A stretch of DNA of 8,074 nt from Acidisarcina sp. (GCA_021155145.1 JAJNPX010000223.1:1-8074), one strand, 5' to 3'. Counted from the stretch's first letter, positions 1-6,416 are shown. A program made the numbers and translations. Notes: generated from the letters alone by a model not told the origin.

Positions 1-725
1 AGCGGCGTGAAACTCTCGGGCGGGAGGAGTTTGATCGCCTCTCTTAACTCGAGCAGCCCGCTCGCGCCTATCGCGGGGATCGACATCAGAAACGAAAACC
101 GCGCGGCGGTCTCGCGTTTTTCGCCTGCCAGCAGCCCGCCCATTATCGTCGAACCGGATCTGCTCGCGCCCGGCATCAGCGCCAAAACCTGTGCAAAGCC
201 AACGACGATAGCGTCCCAGACCCCGAGGTGCTTCATATCCTTTCGCTGCGAACCCACCTTCTCGGCGATCAGGAGCAGCACGGCAACGACGATCAGCATT
301 GTGCCGATCATCCAGAGGTTCTTTGTGCCCTCTCCCTCGATGTAATCCTTGAAGATAAGGCCAACTGTACCGATCGGGATGGACCCGATGATGATGAGCC
401 ACCCGAGCCATGATTCGCTAGAAAGCCATATCGGCCGCACACCGTCCGTGCCGGAGAACCTCATTCCGCGTTTCTGCGTCAGTAGGGCCCAGTGATCACG
501 GACGAAGGCAGAAGTGATGCCCCAGATGTCCGAGGCAAAATAGATAAAGACGGCAGCAAGCGTCCCAAGCTGCATCACGGCGATGGTGGCCGTGACCTGT
601 TCCGCGTTGCCGCCGTAAATATTTGTCCAGCGACTGGCAAAGACCAGGTGGGCGGTAGAACTGATCGGTATGAACTCGGACAGGCCCTGAACTATTCCAA
701 GAATGATCGCTTGTAAAAGGGTCAT
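1..725 (-). CDS. uppP: Undecaprenyl-diphosphatase UppP (BacA), 3' end cut off by window edge
   Basis: This is an integral membrane enzyme that removes a phosphate from undecaprenyl diphosphate, recycling the lipid carrier used for peptidoglycan and other wall polymers; the family also gives bacitracin resistance. Translated from the ATG at 725-723, 241 codons are present. The N-terminal family signature is complete: GIVQGLSEFIPISSTAHL at residues 10-27, with the (E/Q)xxxE residues Q13 and E17 and the conserved His26. The second signature PGASRSGST lies at 185-193 (R189). Hydrophobic segments lie near 45-64, 106-125, 136-154 and 212-224. E. coli UppP has about 273 residues, so at least the last 30 or so are missing here. 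No good Shine-Dalgarno precedes the ATG. It starts 54 bases after the dehydrogenase stop on the same strand and is probably the last visible gene of the rnj unit. Identification is secure. Confidence 0.96.
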   Translation of the reverse strand, partial: MTLLQAIILGIVQGLSEFIPISSTAHLVFASRWTNIYGGNAEQVTATIAVMQLGTLAAVFIYFASDIWGITSAFVRDHWALLTQKRGMRFSGTDGVRPIWLSSESWLGWLIIIGSIPIGTVGLIFKDYIEGEGTKNLWMIGTMLIVVAVLLLIAEKVGSQRKDMKHLGVWDAIVVGFAQVLALMPGASRSGSTIMGGLLAGEKRETAARFSFLMSIPAIGASGLLELREAIKLLPPESFTP

Positions 726-779
726 ATAAAAGGCAGTTAGTAGAGCGGGGGAATAACGGGCAAAAGAAAGACTAACATA

Positions 780-1550
780 TTATTCGCGATATCTCGCACG
801 GCCCGCGATCCGATCGTAGAGCCATGCGGGCATGAACTTACCGGCCCGTACTATTGTTGCGAGCCGCCATGGGAAGGCAGCGAAACGCTTTCTTTTCTCG
901 ATCGCTTTCAGAAACAGCGGAACCGCATCTTCGAGTTCCATTAGAAAGGGCATCCGGTTCGCCCGGCCGGCCGTGAGAGGAGTTCTGATAAACCCGGGCT
1001 GAATGATCGTGACGTCGATCCCCTTGTTCCTGACATCGAGACGTACGCTCTCAAAGAATGCGGTCATGCCCGCCTTGCTCGCCGAATAGGCCGCCGACCG
1101 CGGAAGCCCGCGAAAACCCGCGAGGCTCGAAATGGCAACGATCTGGCCCTCGCCGCGGTCGATCATTCCGGGCAGGACGGCATGAACGGCGTTGACCGCC
1201 CCGAGCAGGTTTATATCGATCACCTTTTTGACCGACGGCGGATGGTACGCACGCGTTTCTTCGTCATTGCCGCCGATGCCCGCATTCGCGATGAGGATAT
1301 CGATCCGTCCGAACTCCGAGCGCATCTCGTCAGCAGCCTGGTAAACTGCCGCCTCGTCCGTAACGTCGAGATCGAAAACACGCGTCTTTCCGTCGTAGGC
1401 CTTGCAGCGATTGGAGAGGTCTTCCAGCCGTTCGCGGCGTCTTGCGACAAGCCCGAGCGTGCCTCCTCTCTTTGCTATCGCAAGCGCCAGGGCCTCGCCT
1501 ATCCCGCTCGAGGCTCCGGTCAGAAACACTACTTTGCCATCCCAGTTCAT
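780..1550 (-). CDS. Short-chain dehydrogenase/reductase (SDR), classical type
   Basis: This is an NAD(P)-dependent oxidoreductase of unknown substrate. Numbered from the ATG at 1550, the Rossmann glycine motif TGASSGIG is at residues 11-18 and the NAG motif at 89-91. The catalytic set is Asn114, Ser142, Tyr155 and Lys159 (YSASK), followed by PG at 185-186. The run ARRRER after the second strand suggests a preference for NADPH. The length of 256 residues is normal for classical SDRs, and the basic, hydrophobic C-terminus (PWRLATIVRAG) resembles DltE/YqjQ-like members. An earlier in-frame ATG at 1580 would add ten residues and overlap the ACT gene by 14 bases. I prefer 1550 because SDRs usually begin a few residues before the first strand, but neither start has a strong ribosome site. 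It sits between the ACT gene and uppP, probably in one operon. The family is certain; the reaction is not predictable. Confidence 0.93.
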   Translation of the reverse strand: MNWDGKVVFLTGASSGIGEALALAIAKRGGTLGLVARRRERLEDLSNRCKAYDGKTRVFDLDVTDEAAVYQAADEMRSEFGRIDILIANAGIGGNDEETRAYHPPSVKKVIDINLLGAVNAVHAVLPGMIDRGEGQIVAISSLAGFRGLPRSAAYSASKAGMTAFFESVRLDVRNKGIDVTIIQPGFIRTPLTAGRANRMPFLMELEDAVPLFLKAIEKRKRFAAFPWRLATIVRAGKFMPAWLYDRIAGRARYRE

Positions 1551-1566
1551 ACTTGAAGCGTTCCGA

Positions 1567-2001
1567 TCAACAGATCTCATCGACGTGCGGGCCGAGGGCG
1601 CGCAACGCCGCGGCGAGATCGGCCTGCTTGATCAACAGGCTGTCGCGGGAATAGGCCGAAAGCGGAAGGATAGGCACGCCGGCATCCGCAAGTATCCGCG
1701 ATATCTCCGCCATAAAGCCGACGACCGAGGGCTCAAGCACAATGTCGAACGTCAACATCCGATAGCCGTTCTCGACCTTCGCGCCGTCGAGGCCCCGTCT
1801 CATATTCCCGAGATCGATCTCGTCTAAGATGAGCGTGACCTCGTGCGGGTCCATAAAGATCATGAACGGCGCCGACATCCTTGGGCTCAGTGAATTATCG
1901 GAAAGGAGCGTCAGAAGATGATCGCGCTCCATACCGATCAATGCGAACGTCTCGGCCGCTACGGCGACCCTGGCCGATCTCAATATCTCCTTTGCATTCA
2001 T
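1567..2001 (-). CDS. ACT-domain protein (ACT_7-like), putative amino-acid sensor
   Basis: This 144-residue cytoplasmic protein has no enzymatic domain. The N-terminal half (about 12-65) holds an ACT-like half with the segment DPHEVTLILDE at 51-61. The C-terminal half (about 83-138) matches the ACT_7 pattern: a strand, a helix (GFMAEISRILADAGVPI), then a strand ending SAYSRDSLLIK and a last helix. In the family, such paired ACT units bind amino acids or other small ligands and often act as regulators; the ligand here is unknown. The ATG at 2001 is only two bases past the rnj stop, and the rnj end supplies a GAGGT ribosome site, so translation is probably coupled to RNase J. The downstream SDR starts within or just after its stop. 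The ACT assignment is well supported; the role is inferred. Confidence 0.88.
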   Translation of the reverse strand: MNAKEILRSARVAVAAETFALIGMERDHLLTLLSDNSLSPRMSAPFMIFMDPHEVTLILDEIDLGNMRRGLDGAKVENGYRMLTFDIVLEPSVVGFMAEISRILADAGVPILPLSAYSRDSLLIKQADLAAALRALGPHVDEIC

Positions 2002-2003
2002 CG

Positions 2004-3665
2004 TCAGACCTCGACGATGGTCGTAACGATGACCGGCTTCGTCCCCAACTCCTTTTGGACAAAGCGCTTTAGATGGATGCGGAGGTTTTCCTTAAAGACG
2101 GCCTTGTCGGCGATCTGATCGCGCTTCATTTCGTTGACCGCAGCGGAAACCGCGTCGCGAGCGTGTGTGGCGAATCCGTTGGTGAGATCGATACCGGCGA
2201 CGCCGCTGAGCGTGATCTGCGGATCGCCAACCAACCGGTGCGTTCCCTTATCGACCGTCACAACGAGCGAGATCGCGCCGCCGTAGGCAAGCTTTTTCCT
2301 TTCGCGTACGACGTCGTACTCGATCTCGCCCAAAGACTCCTCATCGATGAAGGTCTTATGCAGCTCGTGCTTCTCGACAACGCGTGCGCCGAATTCGTCC
2401 AGCTCGAGAAGGTCGCCGTTCTCGATGAGGATGATGTTGTCATCGTGATATCCGGCGACGTGGTTCTTTACGAATTCCTTGTGGCGGAAGAGCATGCGGT
2501 ATTCGCCGTGGATCGGGACGAGATACCTGGGCCGGGCTGTCTCGACCATGATCCTGATATCTTCCTGCGAGGCGTGGCCCGAGACGTGAACCAGACGGCG
2601 CTTTTCTTCGATGATGTTCGCCCCGCGTTTATAGAGGTGGCCGATCAGGCGGCTGATGTTCTTCTCGTTCCCGGGTATGATCCGGGCCGAGAGAACGACG
2701 GTGTCGCCTTTGTCGATCTCTATGCCTTTATACGTCGAGGTCGCCATACTCCAGAGTGCGGCCCGGTTCTCGCCCTGCGAGCCCGTGACGAGATAGCAAA
2801 GGTCGTCGTCGTTGTATTGCCTGGCCTCGCTTAGGTCGATCATCGTTCCGTGTCCGACCTTGATCAATCCCTGATCGATCGCGATCTCGACGTTCTTCAT
2901 CATCGAACGCCCGAGCACGCAGACCTTTCGCCCGTATTCGTGAGCAAGATCGAAGACGATCTGCAGGCGGTGAATCGATGAAGAGAACGTGGCAACGAAG
3001 AGGCGGCCTTCGGTCTCCTCAAAGATCTCGCGAAAGGCAGGTATCACCGCCTGTTCCGACGGCGTGCGGCCAGGCACGGTCGCGTTGGTCGAATCCGCCA
3101 AAAGAGCGAGCACGCCTTCGTCGCCGTACCTTGCGAGCGTCTTCAGATCGTACGGCGCGCCGATCACCGGCGTGTCGTCGATCTTGTAGTCGCCGGTGTG
3201 GATGACCGTGCCGAGCGGCGTCTTGATGGCGAGCGAGAAACAATCGACAAGCGAATGCGAAGCGTGGATGAACTCCACATCGAACACGCCGATCTTTGCA
3301 ACATCGCCGGCCTTTACCCGATGGAGCAGGACCTCGCCAAGCATCTCGAATTCCTCGAGACGCTTTTCGGCCAGGGCGTGCGTGAACCGCGACGCATAGA
3401 CCGGCAGGTTGAATTTCCTAAGCAGATACGCGAGCGCGCCGATATGGTCCTCGTGCCCGTGCGTAAGCACAAGCGCCGTCAGGTCGTCGCGATATTCCTC
3501 CAGGAAATCGAAATTCGGGATCGAAATATCGACTCCGTAGGGCGTTTCTTCGGGAAAACCCATACCTGCATCCACGATGATCATCTCGTCACCGTAGCGG
3601 ATGCCCATGCAATTCATCCCAAATTCGCCGATCCCGCCAAGCGGTATTATCTCTATTCTTTTCAA
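2004..3665 (-). CDS. rnj: Ribonuclease J (beta-CASP metallo-beta-lactamase RNase)
   Basis: RNase J is a cytoplasmic zinc enzyme with 5'-to-3' exonuclease and endonuclease activity, used in mRNA decay and rRNA/RNA maturation. The 553 residues compare well with B. subtilis RNase J1 (about 555). Visible are the metal-binding HGHEDH at 69-74, HASHS at 134-138, HTGDYK at 156-161 and DST at 191-193. The beta-CASP part has the phosphate-binding SSSIHR at 228-233 and HVSGHA at 360-365. The late HGEYR is at 386-390, followed by a C-terminal domain of about 110 residues. The reading frame begins with TTG (3665-3663): the frame upstream closes at a TAG four codons earlier and the next in-frame ATG is residue 17, inside the first conserved strand. 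A TAGGT sequence lies about nine bases upstream. It heads the unit rnj, ACT, SDR, uppP. Identification is secure. Confidence 0.97.
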   Translation of the reverse strand: MKRIEIIPLGGIGEFGMNCMGIRYGDEMIIVDAGMGFPEETPYGVDISIPNFDFLEEYRDDLTALVLTHGHEDHIGALAYLLRKFNLPVYASRFTHALAEKRLEEFEMLGEVLLHRVKAGDVAKIGVFDVEFIHASHSLVDCFSLAIKTPLGTVIHTGDYKIDDTPVIGAPYDLKTLARYGDEGVLALLADSTNATVPGRTPSEQAVIPAFREIFEETEGRLFVATFSSSIHRLQIVFDLAHEYGRKVCVLGRSMMKNVEIAIDQGLIKVGHGTMIDLSEARQYNDDDLCYLVTGSQGENRAALWSMATSTYKGIEIDKGDTVVLSARIIPGNEKNISRLIGHLYKRGANIIEEKRRLVHVSGHASQEDIRIMVETARPRYLVPIHGEYRMLFRHKEFVKNHVAGYHDDNIILIENGDLLELDEFGARVVEKHELHKTFIDEESLGEIEYDVVRERKKLAYGGAISLVVTVDKGTHRLVGDPQITLSGVAGIDLTNGFATHARDAVSAAVNEMKRDQIADKAVFKENLRIHLKRFVQKELGTKPVIVTTIVEV

Positions 3666-3684
3666 ATCATTAACCTACTTTAAC

Positions 3685-3712
3685 GTAATAGATTAACATA
3701 CGCCGCGTGTAA
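3685..3712 (-). promoter_or_regulatory. Possible proximal promoter of rnj
   Basis: Reading the minus strand, TTACAC (3712-3707) and TATTAC (3690-3685) are separated by 16 bases, each matching four of six consensus positions. Transcription would begin about 12 bases before the TTG start. This is a weak match in an AT-rich patch, and the extended -10 candidate further upstream is an alternative. Confidence 0.25.
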
Positions 3713-3783
3713 GCAGGGGACGATATGAGGGATGGCTGTGAACAGGCATAGCCGGCGCAACAAGACCTGGTCAACAGGGTCTC

Positions 3784-3860
3784 TGGAAACCTTCTGGAAA
3801 CGGCCTGGAAACCAAGTTGGAAACCAGCTTGGAAACCACGTTGGAAACCGGCTTGGAAAC
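3784..3860. repeat. Seven-copy TGGAAAC tandem array, 11-12 base period
   Basis: TGGAAAC starts at 3784, 3795, 3806, 3818, 3830, 3842 and 3854, giving periods of 11, 11, 12, 12, 12 and 12. The last five copies share the longer unit TTGGAAACC plus three variable bases. The unit length is close to one helical turn, so the copies nearly face one side of the DNA. Because the period changes from 11 to 12, the array does not keep a single reading frame, which argues against it encoding a protein repeat. Confidence 0.9.
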
Positions 3861-4017
3861 TCATCCAGGCGTTCCTGCAAGCCACTGTAGCAGCATAGGT
3901 TACGGCATTTCGCAGAGGGCGGAAACGGCAGAATTCTTAAGAAGCCTTCCCGTCGTCTTTTCCCTTCACAGATCGAGCCACAGATAATACATTTCAAAGA
4001 ACTGCCGCCTCGCGCGG

Positions 4018-4045
4018 ACGGCTCGAACCGCCGATGACGAGCCGT
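4018..4045 (-). repeat. Perfect 8-bp inverted repeat (hairpin) upstream of rnj
   Basis: The arms ACGGCTCG (4018-4025) and CGAGCCGT (4038-4045) are exactly complementary around a 12-base loop. On the minus strand the structure begins only a few bases after a TATACT box, so if that promoter is used the hairpin would form at the very 5' end of the transcript. A shorter GC-rich inverted repeat follows it (CCGC/GCGG near 4007-4019). No T-run follows, so it does not look like an intrinsic terminator. Confidence 0.6.
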
Positions 4046-4049
4046 TGCA

Positions 4050-4058
4050 AGTATAACA
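4050..4058 (-). promoter_or_regulatory. Candidate extended -10 promoter, leftward toward rnj
   Basis: On the minus strand the sequence reads TGTTATACT: an extended -10 element (TGn) followed by TATACT, five of six matches to TATAAT. No good -35 hexamer is seen 17 bases further upstream, which extended -10 promoters often do not need. Use would give a leader of about 380 bases before rnj, containing the adjacent hairpin and the TGGAAAC array. Confidence 0.35.
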
Positions 4059-4129
4059 CGCCATCGCATCTTCGCACAGCATTTATTAGATGGAGTTCGG
4101 CTAAAGCCAAAGATCCTTCCTGCCCGTAT

Positions 4130-4184
4130 CCACTAGCTGAAGCTAGTGGCAATTTGTTTTGAATCTACTAGTTGAAACCAGCGG
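4130..4184. repeat. Pair of REP-like hairpins
   Basis: The first element (4130-4149) is a perfect palindrome: CCACTAGCT and AGCTAGTGG around a two-base GA. The second (4165-4184) is a diverged copy, 15 of 20 bases identical in the same orientation, still able to fold on its minus-strand RNA through a G-U pair (CTGGTT with AACTAG). Short, paired, intergenic palindromes of this kind resemble REP elements moved by RAYT-type transposases; no transposase is present in the window. Confidence 0.6.
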
Positions 4185-4193
4185 CGAGATGAT

Positions 4194-4239
4194 GGCCGAA
4201 CCCCCAACGGCCGAACGCTGAACGCTGACGGCCGGCGGC
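4194..4239. repeat. GC-rich short repeats just past the end of the nuclease-like unit
   Basis: GGCCGAAC occurs at 4194-4201 and 4209-4216, GAACGCT occurs twice in tandem at 4213-4226, and CGGCCG occurs at 4208-4213 and 4229-4234. As CGGCCG is self-complementary, the two copies could pair around a 15-base loop. The block starts immediately after the stop of the leftward gene. It might help terminate or protect the 3' end, but it has no T-run, so an intrinsic terminator cannot be claimed. Confidence 0.4.
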
Positions 4240-5355
4240 CTACTGTGATTCGCACTTGCTGCGATCGACGTAAGTTTTGTTTCCGTTCGAGTTTATGTAG
4301 TAACAGCCGCCGTAAGGCCCGCGGAGGAATTTGCGGCCGCCTTTCGAGGCCGGGGTTGCGACGGCCTTCGGTGTTTCCCGGGGTGAGGTGTCCCTGGGAG
4401 GTACATCGGCAGGCGCCGCCGGTTCCTTTGGGTTAACCGTTTCCGATACGAACGGGACGGCGGCCTGCGGCTCCTCATAGACGGGCTCCGGCAGGTCAAA
4501 GGTCAACTCCGTCGACCTCTTTCGCGTTCCATTCCTTCTGACCTCTGCCTGCAGTGGGTCATCTGACCGTGCGGGCTGGTCCATTGACGAAGCGGACTGA
4601 GCAGCGGCAGGGCTTTTGCCGCTCCAAAGGCCGAATTTACCGGTTCGTGCGGACTGTGCAGCCAACAGATATTGCTGTTGCTCGGCGGATGGCAGCCCGA
4701 CGAGTTCCTCGGTCGCGAGCAATGCCAGGCCGCTGCGAAGCTGTTCAATGCCCACATTTGAACCGTCGATCGTGACCTCGGCGATCGTATCGACCTCTTT
4801 TGTGAATTTGAGCCGCTTTATCAGAAGCGGCTTATCGGCAATGATGGTCCATAGGTTCTCTTTCGATTCGAGGCCGAAATTCTCGTCCAGCTTGGGCACT
4901 TGAATACCAAAGATCGTGACGCGACGCTCCTGGCCGCCGGGATCGGCCACGGCGATGACCGAGCCCGTTATCGCCCGTGTGGCTTTATACGGGACATTGG
5001 GCTCCGGAAAGACCTTATACGGGACGTTGTTTTGAGGAAGCACTGGATCGGGAACGATCGGCTGGGTAACGGCAGAAGGCTCTTCGGCAATGGCCCGACC
5101 CGGCTGGTCGTCGCTGTCGGCCTTACCCTGCATCGGGAAAACGCCCCCAAAATAGGCGGCGCAAAAGAAAACTATGGTAATGGCGCCGAGCAGTGCACCG
5201 ACCTTCTTCATCAGCCGCCTTTGCCTGTGCTGCCTGATTTCGATCCATCGCGGAGGCTGCGTTGCAATGATGTCCTCGGTAAAGACGCGCCCGCATTCGC
5301 AGCTCAAAGCCGCCGCGTCATTGTGCATACCGCATATTGGACAAAATTTGGTCAT
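4240..5355 (-). CDS. Membrane-anchored zinc-ribbon protein with degenerate SNase-like domain
   Basis: The function of this 371-residue protein is unknown. In order it has an N-terminal zinc-ribbon-like patch (C5, C8, C19, C21); a basic stretch and one membrane helix at about 50-72; a Pro-rich linker with a repeated NVPYK; a staphylococcal-nuclease-like beta-barrel at about 128-245; a low-complexity Pro/Ala/Glu linker; and a C-terminal GPYGGCYY...YV...C motif (346-368, C351 and C368). The nuclease signature is eroded: where active members have DGDT, RLxGIDxPE and a later Arg, this one has ADPGGQ, TIFGIQVPK and no matching Arg. It is therefore probably not a nuclease. The ATG at 5355 has a clear AGGAG site four bases upstream. 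It follows the related gene by 17 bases and shares its C-terminal motif, so the two are probably cotranscribed. The orientation of the large domain across the membrane is uncertain. Confidence 0.85.
   Translation of the reverse strand: MTKFCPICGMHNDAAALSCECGRVFTEDIIATQPPRWIEIRQHRQRRLMKKVGALLGAITIVFFCAAYFGGVFPMQGKADSDDQPGRAIAEEPSAVTQPIVPDPVLPQNNVPYKVFPEPNVPYKATRAITGSVIAVADPGGQERRVTIFGIQVPKLDENFGLESKENLWTIIADKPLLIKRLKFTKEVDTIAEVTIDGSNVGIEQLRSGLALLATEELVGLPSAEQQQYLLAAQSARTGKFGLWSGKSPAAAQSASSMDQPARSDDPLQAEVRRNGTRKRSTELTFDLPEPVYEEPQAAVPFVSETVNPKEPAAPADVPPRDTSPRETPKAVATPASKGGRKFLRGPYGGCYYINSNGNKTYVDRSKCESQ
4985..5028 (-). repeat. Internal 30-base direct repeat encoding NVPYK twice
   Basis: TTATACGGGAC occurs at 4985-4995 and 5015-5025 on the plus strand, exactly 30 bases apart, with similar flanks. 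It encodes a ten-residue period (NVPYKVFPEP then NVPYKATRAI) in the linker between the membrane helix and the SNase-like domain. It is a recent small in-frame duplication or a functional linker repeat. Confidence 0.7.
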
Positions 5356-5372
5356 CCGGCTCCTACTTTGCG

Positions 5373-6125
5373 TCAGGGTTTGCCTTCAGGCGTTGTGACA
5401 CCGCAAAGCATTTTGTCCCGCACATACACCTTGCTGCCGCTCTCTGAGACGTAATAGCAGCCTCCGCGGGGACCCAGAATGTATTTGCGTACAGTCGTCC
5501 GTTGTTCCGATGCCCCGCCGGCGAGGCTGGTTTCGGCGGCTCCCGGCACGGAGGGAACCGCATCGCCGCGAAACACCCATGGGGGAACGGGACTCGCGTC
5601 AGCCCAAATACCAAGGCCGGCGGCAGACGCGATACTCTGCGCGTCCGCATAGGTCTTCAGGTTCGCGGTGGTCTGTTGGTATGGAAATCGTACGTAATGC
5701 CAGGCCAAACCCCTTTCCAGCAGGCTCAAACTTACGTCGCGGCCATTGCGATAGACAGTGCCGATAATGACGCCGCTGGGGCCCATTGCGTGGACAACGA
5801 CCGTCACATCCTTACCGCGGATCAGCTTTGTGAGGCTATTCTTCGATTCCTCATAATACGGCTGCCCGAGATCCGGCGCATCGATCGCCTGAAGCTTGAC
5901 AAGGTACAGTTCCTGCCCGTCCGCCTGCACGGTGATCGTGTCGCCGTTCTCTACCCTGACCACCTTGCCTTCAACGAGGCCGATGCCCGATTTACGCTTG
6001 GACGCGGCGCGGGAAGCATCGCTTTCCTTTCCGGTTTCGGGCGTCGCGGGCTGAGTGACCTGCGCGTGTAACGCCAAGGCAAACACGATGATAACGAGAC
6101 AACATACGGCCGTTTTAATCGTCAT
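5373..6125 (-). CDS. Secreted SNase-like (thermonuclease family) protein
   Basis: This is an exported protein with a staphylococcal-nuclease-like domain. Translated from the ATG at 6125 (250 residues), it starts with a typical signal peptide: Lys near the start, a hydrophobic core, and probable cleavage after Ala21 (ALHA/Q). The SNase-like domain spans about 50-176. Of the residues needed in S. aureus nuclease, the Asp of NGDT is kept (D62) and so is the Asp of IDAPD (D82). The usual first Arg is Lys77, the Glu is Asp85, and the second Arg appears to be Val in GPSGVIIG. Activity is therefore doubtful. The C-terminus carries GPRGGCYY...YV...C (218-241, C223 and C241), shared with the downstream gene and resembling PBCV-type basic adaptor modules. 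A TTG at 6128 also opens the frame, but the GGGAGG site is five bases from the ATG and only two from the TTG, so the ATG is preferred. Confidence 0.88.
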   Translation of the reverse strand: MTIKTAVCCLVIIVFALALHAQVTQPATPETGKESDASRAASKRKSGIGLVEGKVVRVENGDTITVQADGQELYLVKLQAIDAPDLGQPYYEESKNSLTKLIRGKDVTVVVHAMGPSGVIIGTVYRNGRDVSLSLLERGLAWHYVRFPYQQTTANLKTYADAQSIASAAGLGIWADASPVPPWVFRGDAVPSVPGAAETSLAGGASEQRTTVRKYILGPRGGCYYVSESGSKVYVRDKMLCGVTTPEGKP

Positions 6126-6149
6126 CAAAACCTCCCAAAAGCCCTATCG

Positions 6150-6159
6150 AAAGCGCTTT
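6150..6159. promoter_or_regulatory. Perfect palindrome AAAGCGCTTT in leader of nuclease-like unit
   Basis: This ten-base perfect palindrome lies about 25 bases upstream of the ATG of the secreted SNase-like gene, between the candidate -10 box and the ribosome site. It could be an operator half-site pair or a small RNA stem. It is short enough to be chance. Confidence 0.25.
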
Positions 6160-6188
6160 TTCGTCGTTAAAATGGCTTGTATGGGCGG

Positions 6189-6217
6189 AGTATAGCGCTA
6201 ATCGCACCAAGAATCTA
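6189..6217 (-). promoter_or_regulatory. Candidate promoter of the SNase-like gene pair
   Basis: On the minus strand, TATACT (6194-6189) matches five of six -10 positions. TAGATT (6217-6212) sits 17 bases upstream but matches only three of six -35 positions. The transcript would have a leader of about 57 bases. The -10 is good, the -35 weak. Confidence 0.35.
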
Positions 6218-6249
6218 TAAAAAGTTTGAGATTGAGCGTGCTACCGAAT

Positions 6250-6304
6250 CTCGCCCCACGGGAGCCTTTTTCACTAATTATTGAGAATAAAAGCCGTGGG
6301 CGAG
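6250..6304. repeat. 55-base inverted repeat with 11-bp arms
   Basis: CTCGCCCCACGG (6250-6261) pairs with CCGTGGGCGAG (6294-6304), eleven base pairs with a single bulged C. The 32-base loop is AT-rich, and on the minus strand further CTTTT/AAAAG pairing is possible inside. It lies between the toxin gene stop and the SNase-like promoter candidate, the only notable structure in the 291-base gap 6126-6416. It may end the toxin-antitoxin transcript, though no T-run follows, or be part of a regulatory RNA or small mobile repeat. Confidence 0.6.
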
Positions 6305-6416
6305 GCCGAAGAACCGCTGGGGATGGGGCAGCCTAAAAGGATCGAGCCGAACTATTCCATTTGAGGATGATGGAGAACGGGACCGGATGTGATGTAAGTC
6401 GCGGCGGGGAGCAAGA

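Larger units (their letters stand above)
3666..4239. other. 574-base intergenic region upstream of rnj, no convincing gene
   Basis: Both neighbouring units read leftward, so this stretch lies after the end of the nuclease-like pair and before rnj. Open frames of up to 129 codons exist on the minus strand, but they run through the tandem repeat, have no family resemblance and no good ribosome site. What the region does hold is listed separately: a TGGAAAC array, an inverted repeat next to an extended -10 box, two REP-like hairpins and a GC-rich repeat just past the upstream gene's stop. A perfect ten-base palindrome, TTCTTAAGAA, lies near 3935-3944. Confidence 0.7.

Noticed and set aside
492..716. 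Plus-strand open frame in the first 720 bases
   Set aside because: It is antisense to uppP, which is unmistakable on the minus strand from its two signature motifs.
2073..2834. Plus-strand open frame of 253 codons
   Set aside because: It lies entirely antisense to rnj, whose frame has all the family motifs. Long shadow frames are expected opposite GC-rich genes.
3784..3860. CRISPR-like array
   Set aside because: The repeat is only seven to nine bases with spacers of two to five bases, far shorter than any CRISPR unit, and no cas gene is present.
4018..4045. tRNA-like T-arm (GGTTCGAGCC on the minus strand)
   Set aside because: No cloverleaf could be built: there is no matching acceptor stem, anticodon arm or CCA. 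The sequence is better explained as a simple hairpin.
3680..4069. Minus-strand open frame of 129 codons (and an overlapping one at 3670-3885) with Phe-rich repeats
   Set aside because: The Phe-x repeats are simply the TGGAAAC array read in two frames. There is no ribosome site, the composition is Arg/Cys-rich and no family is recognisable.
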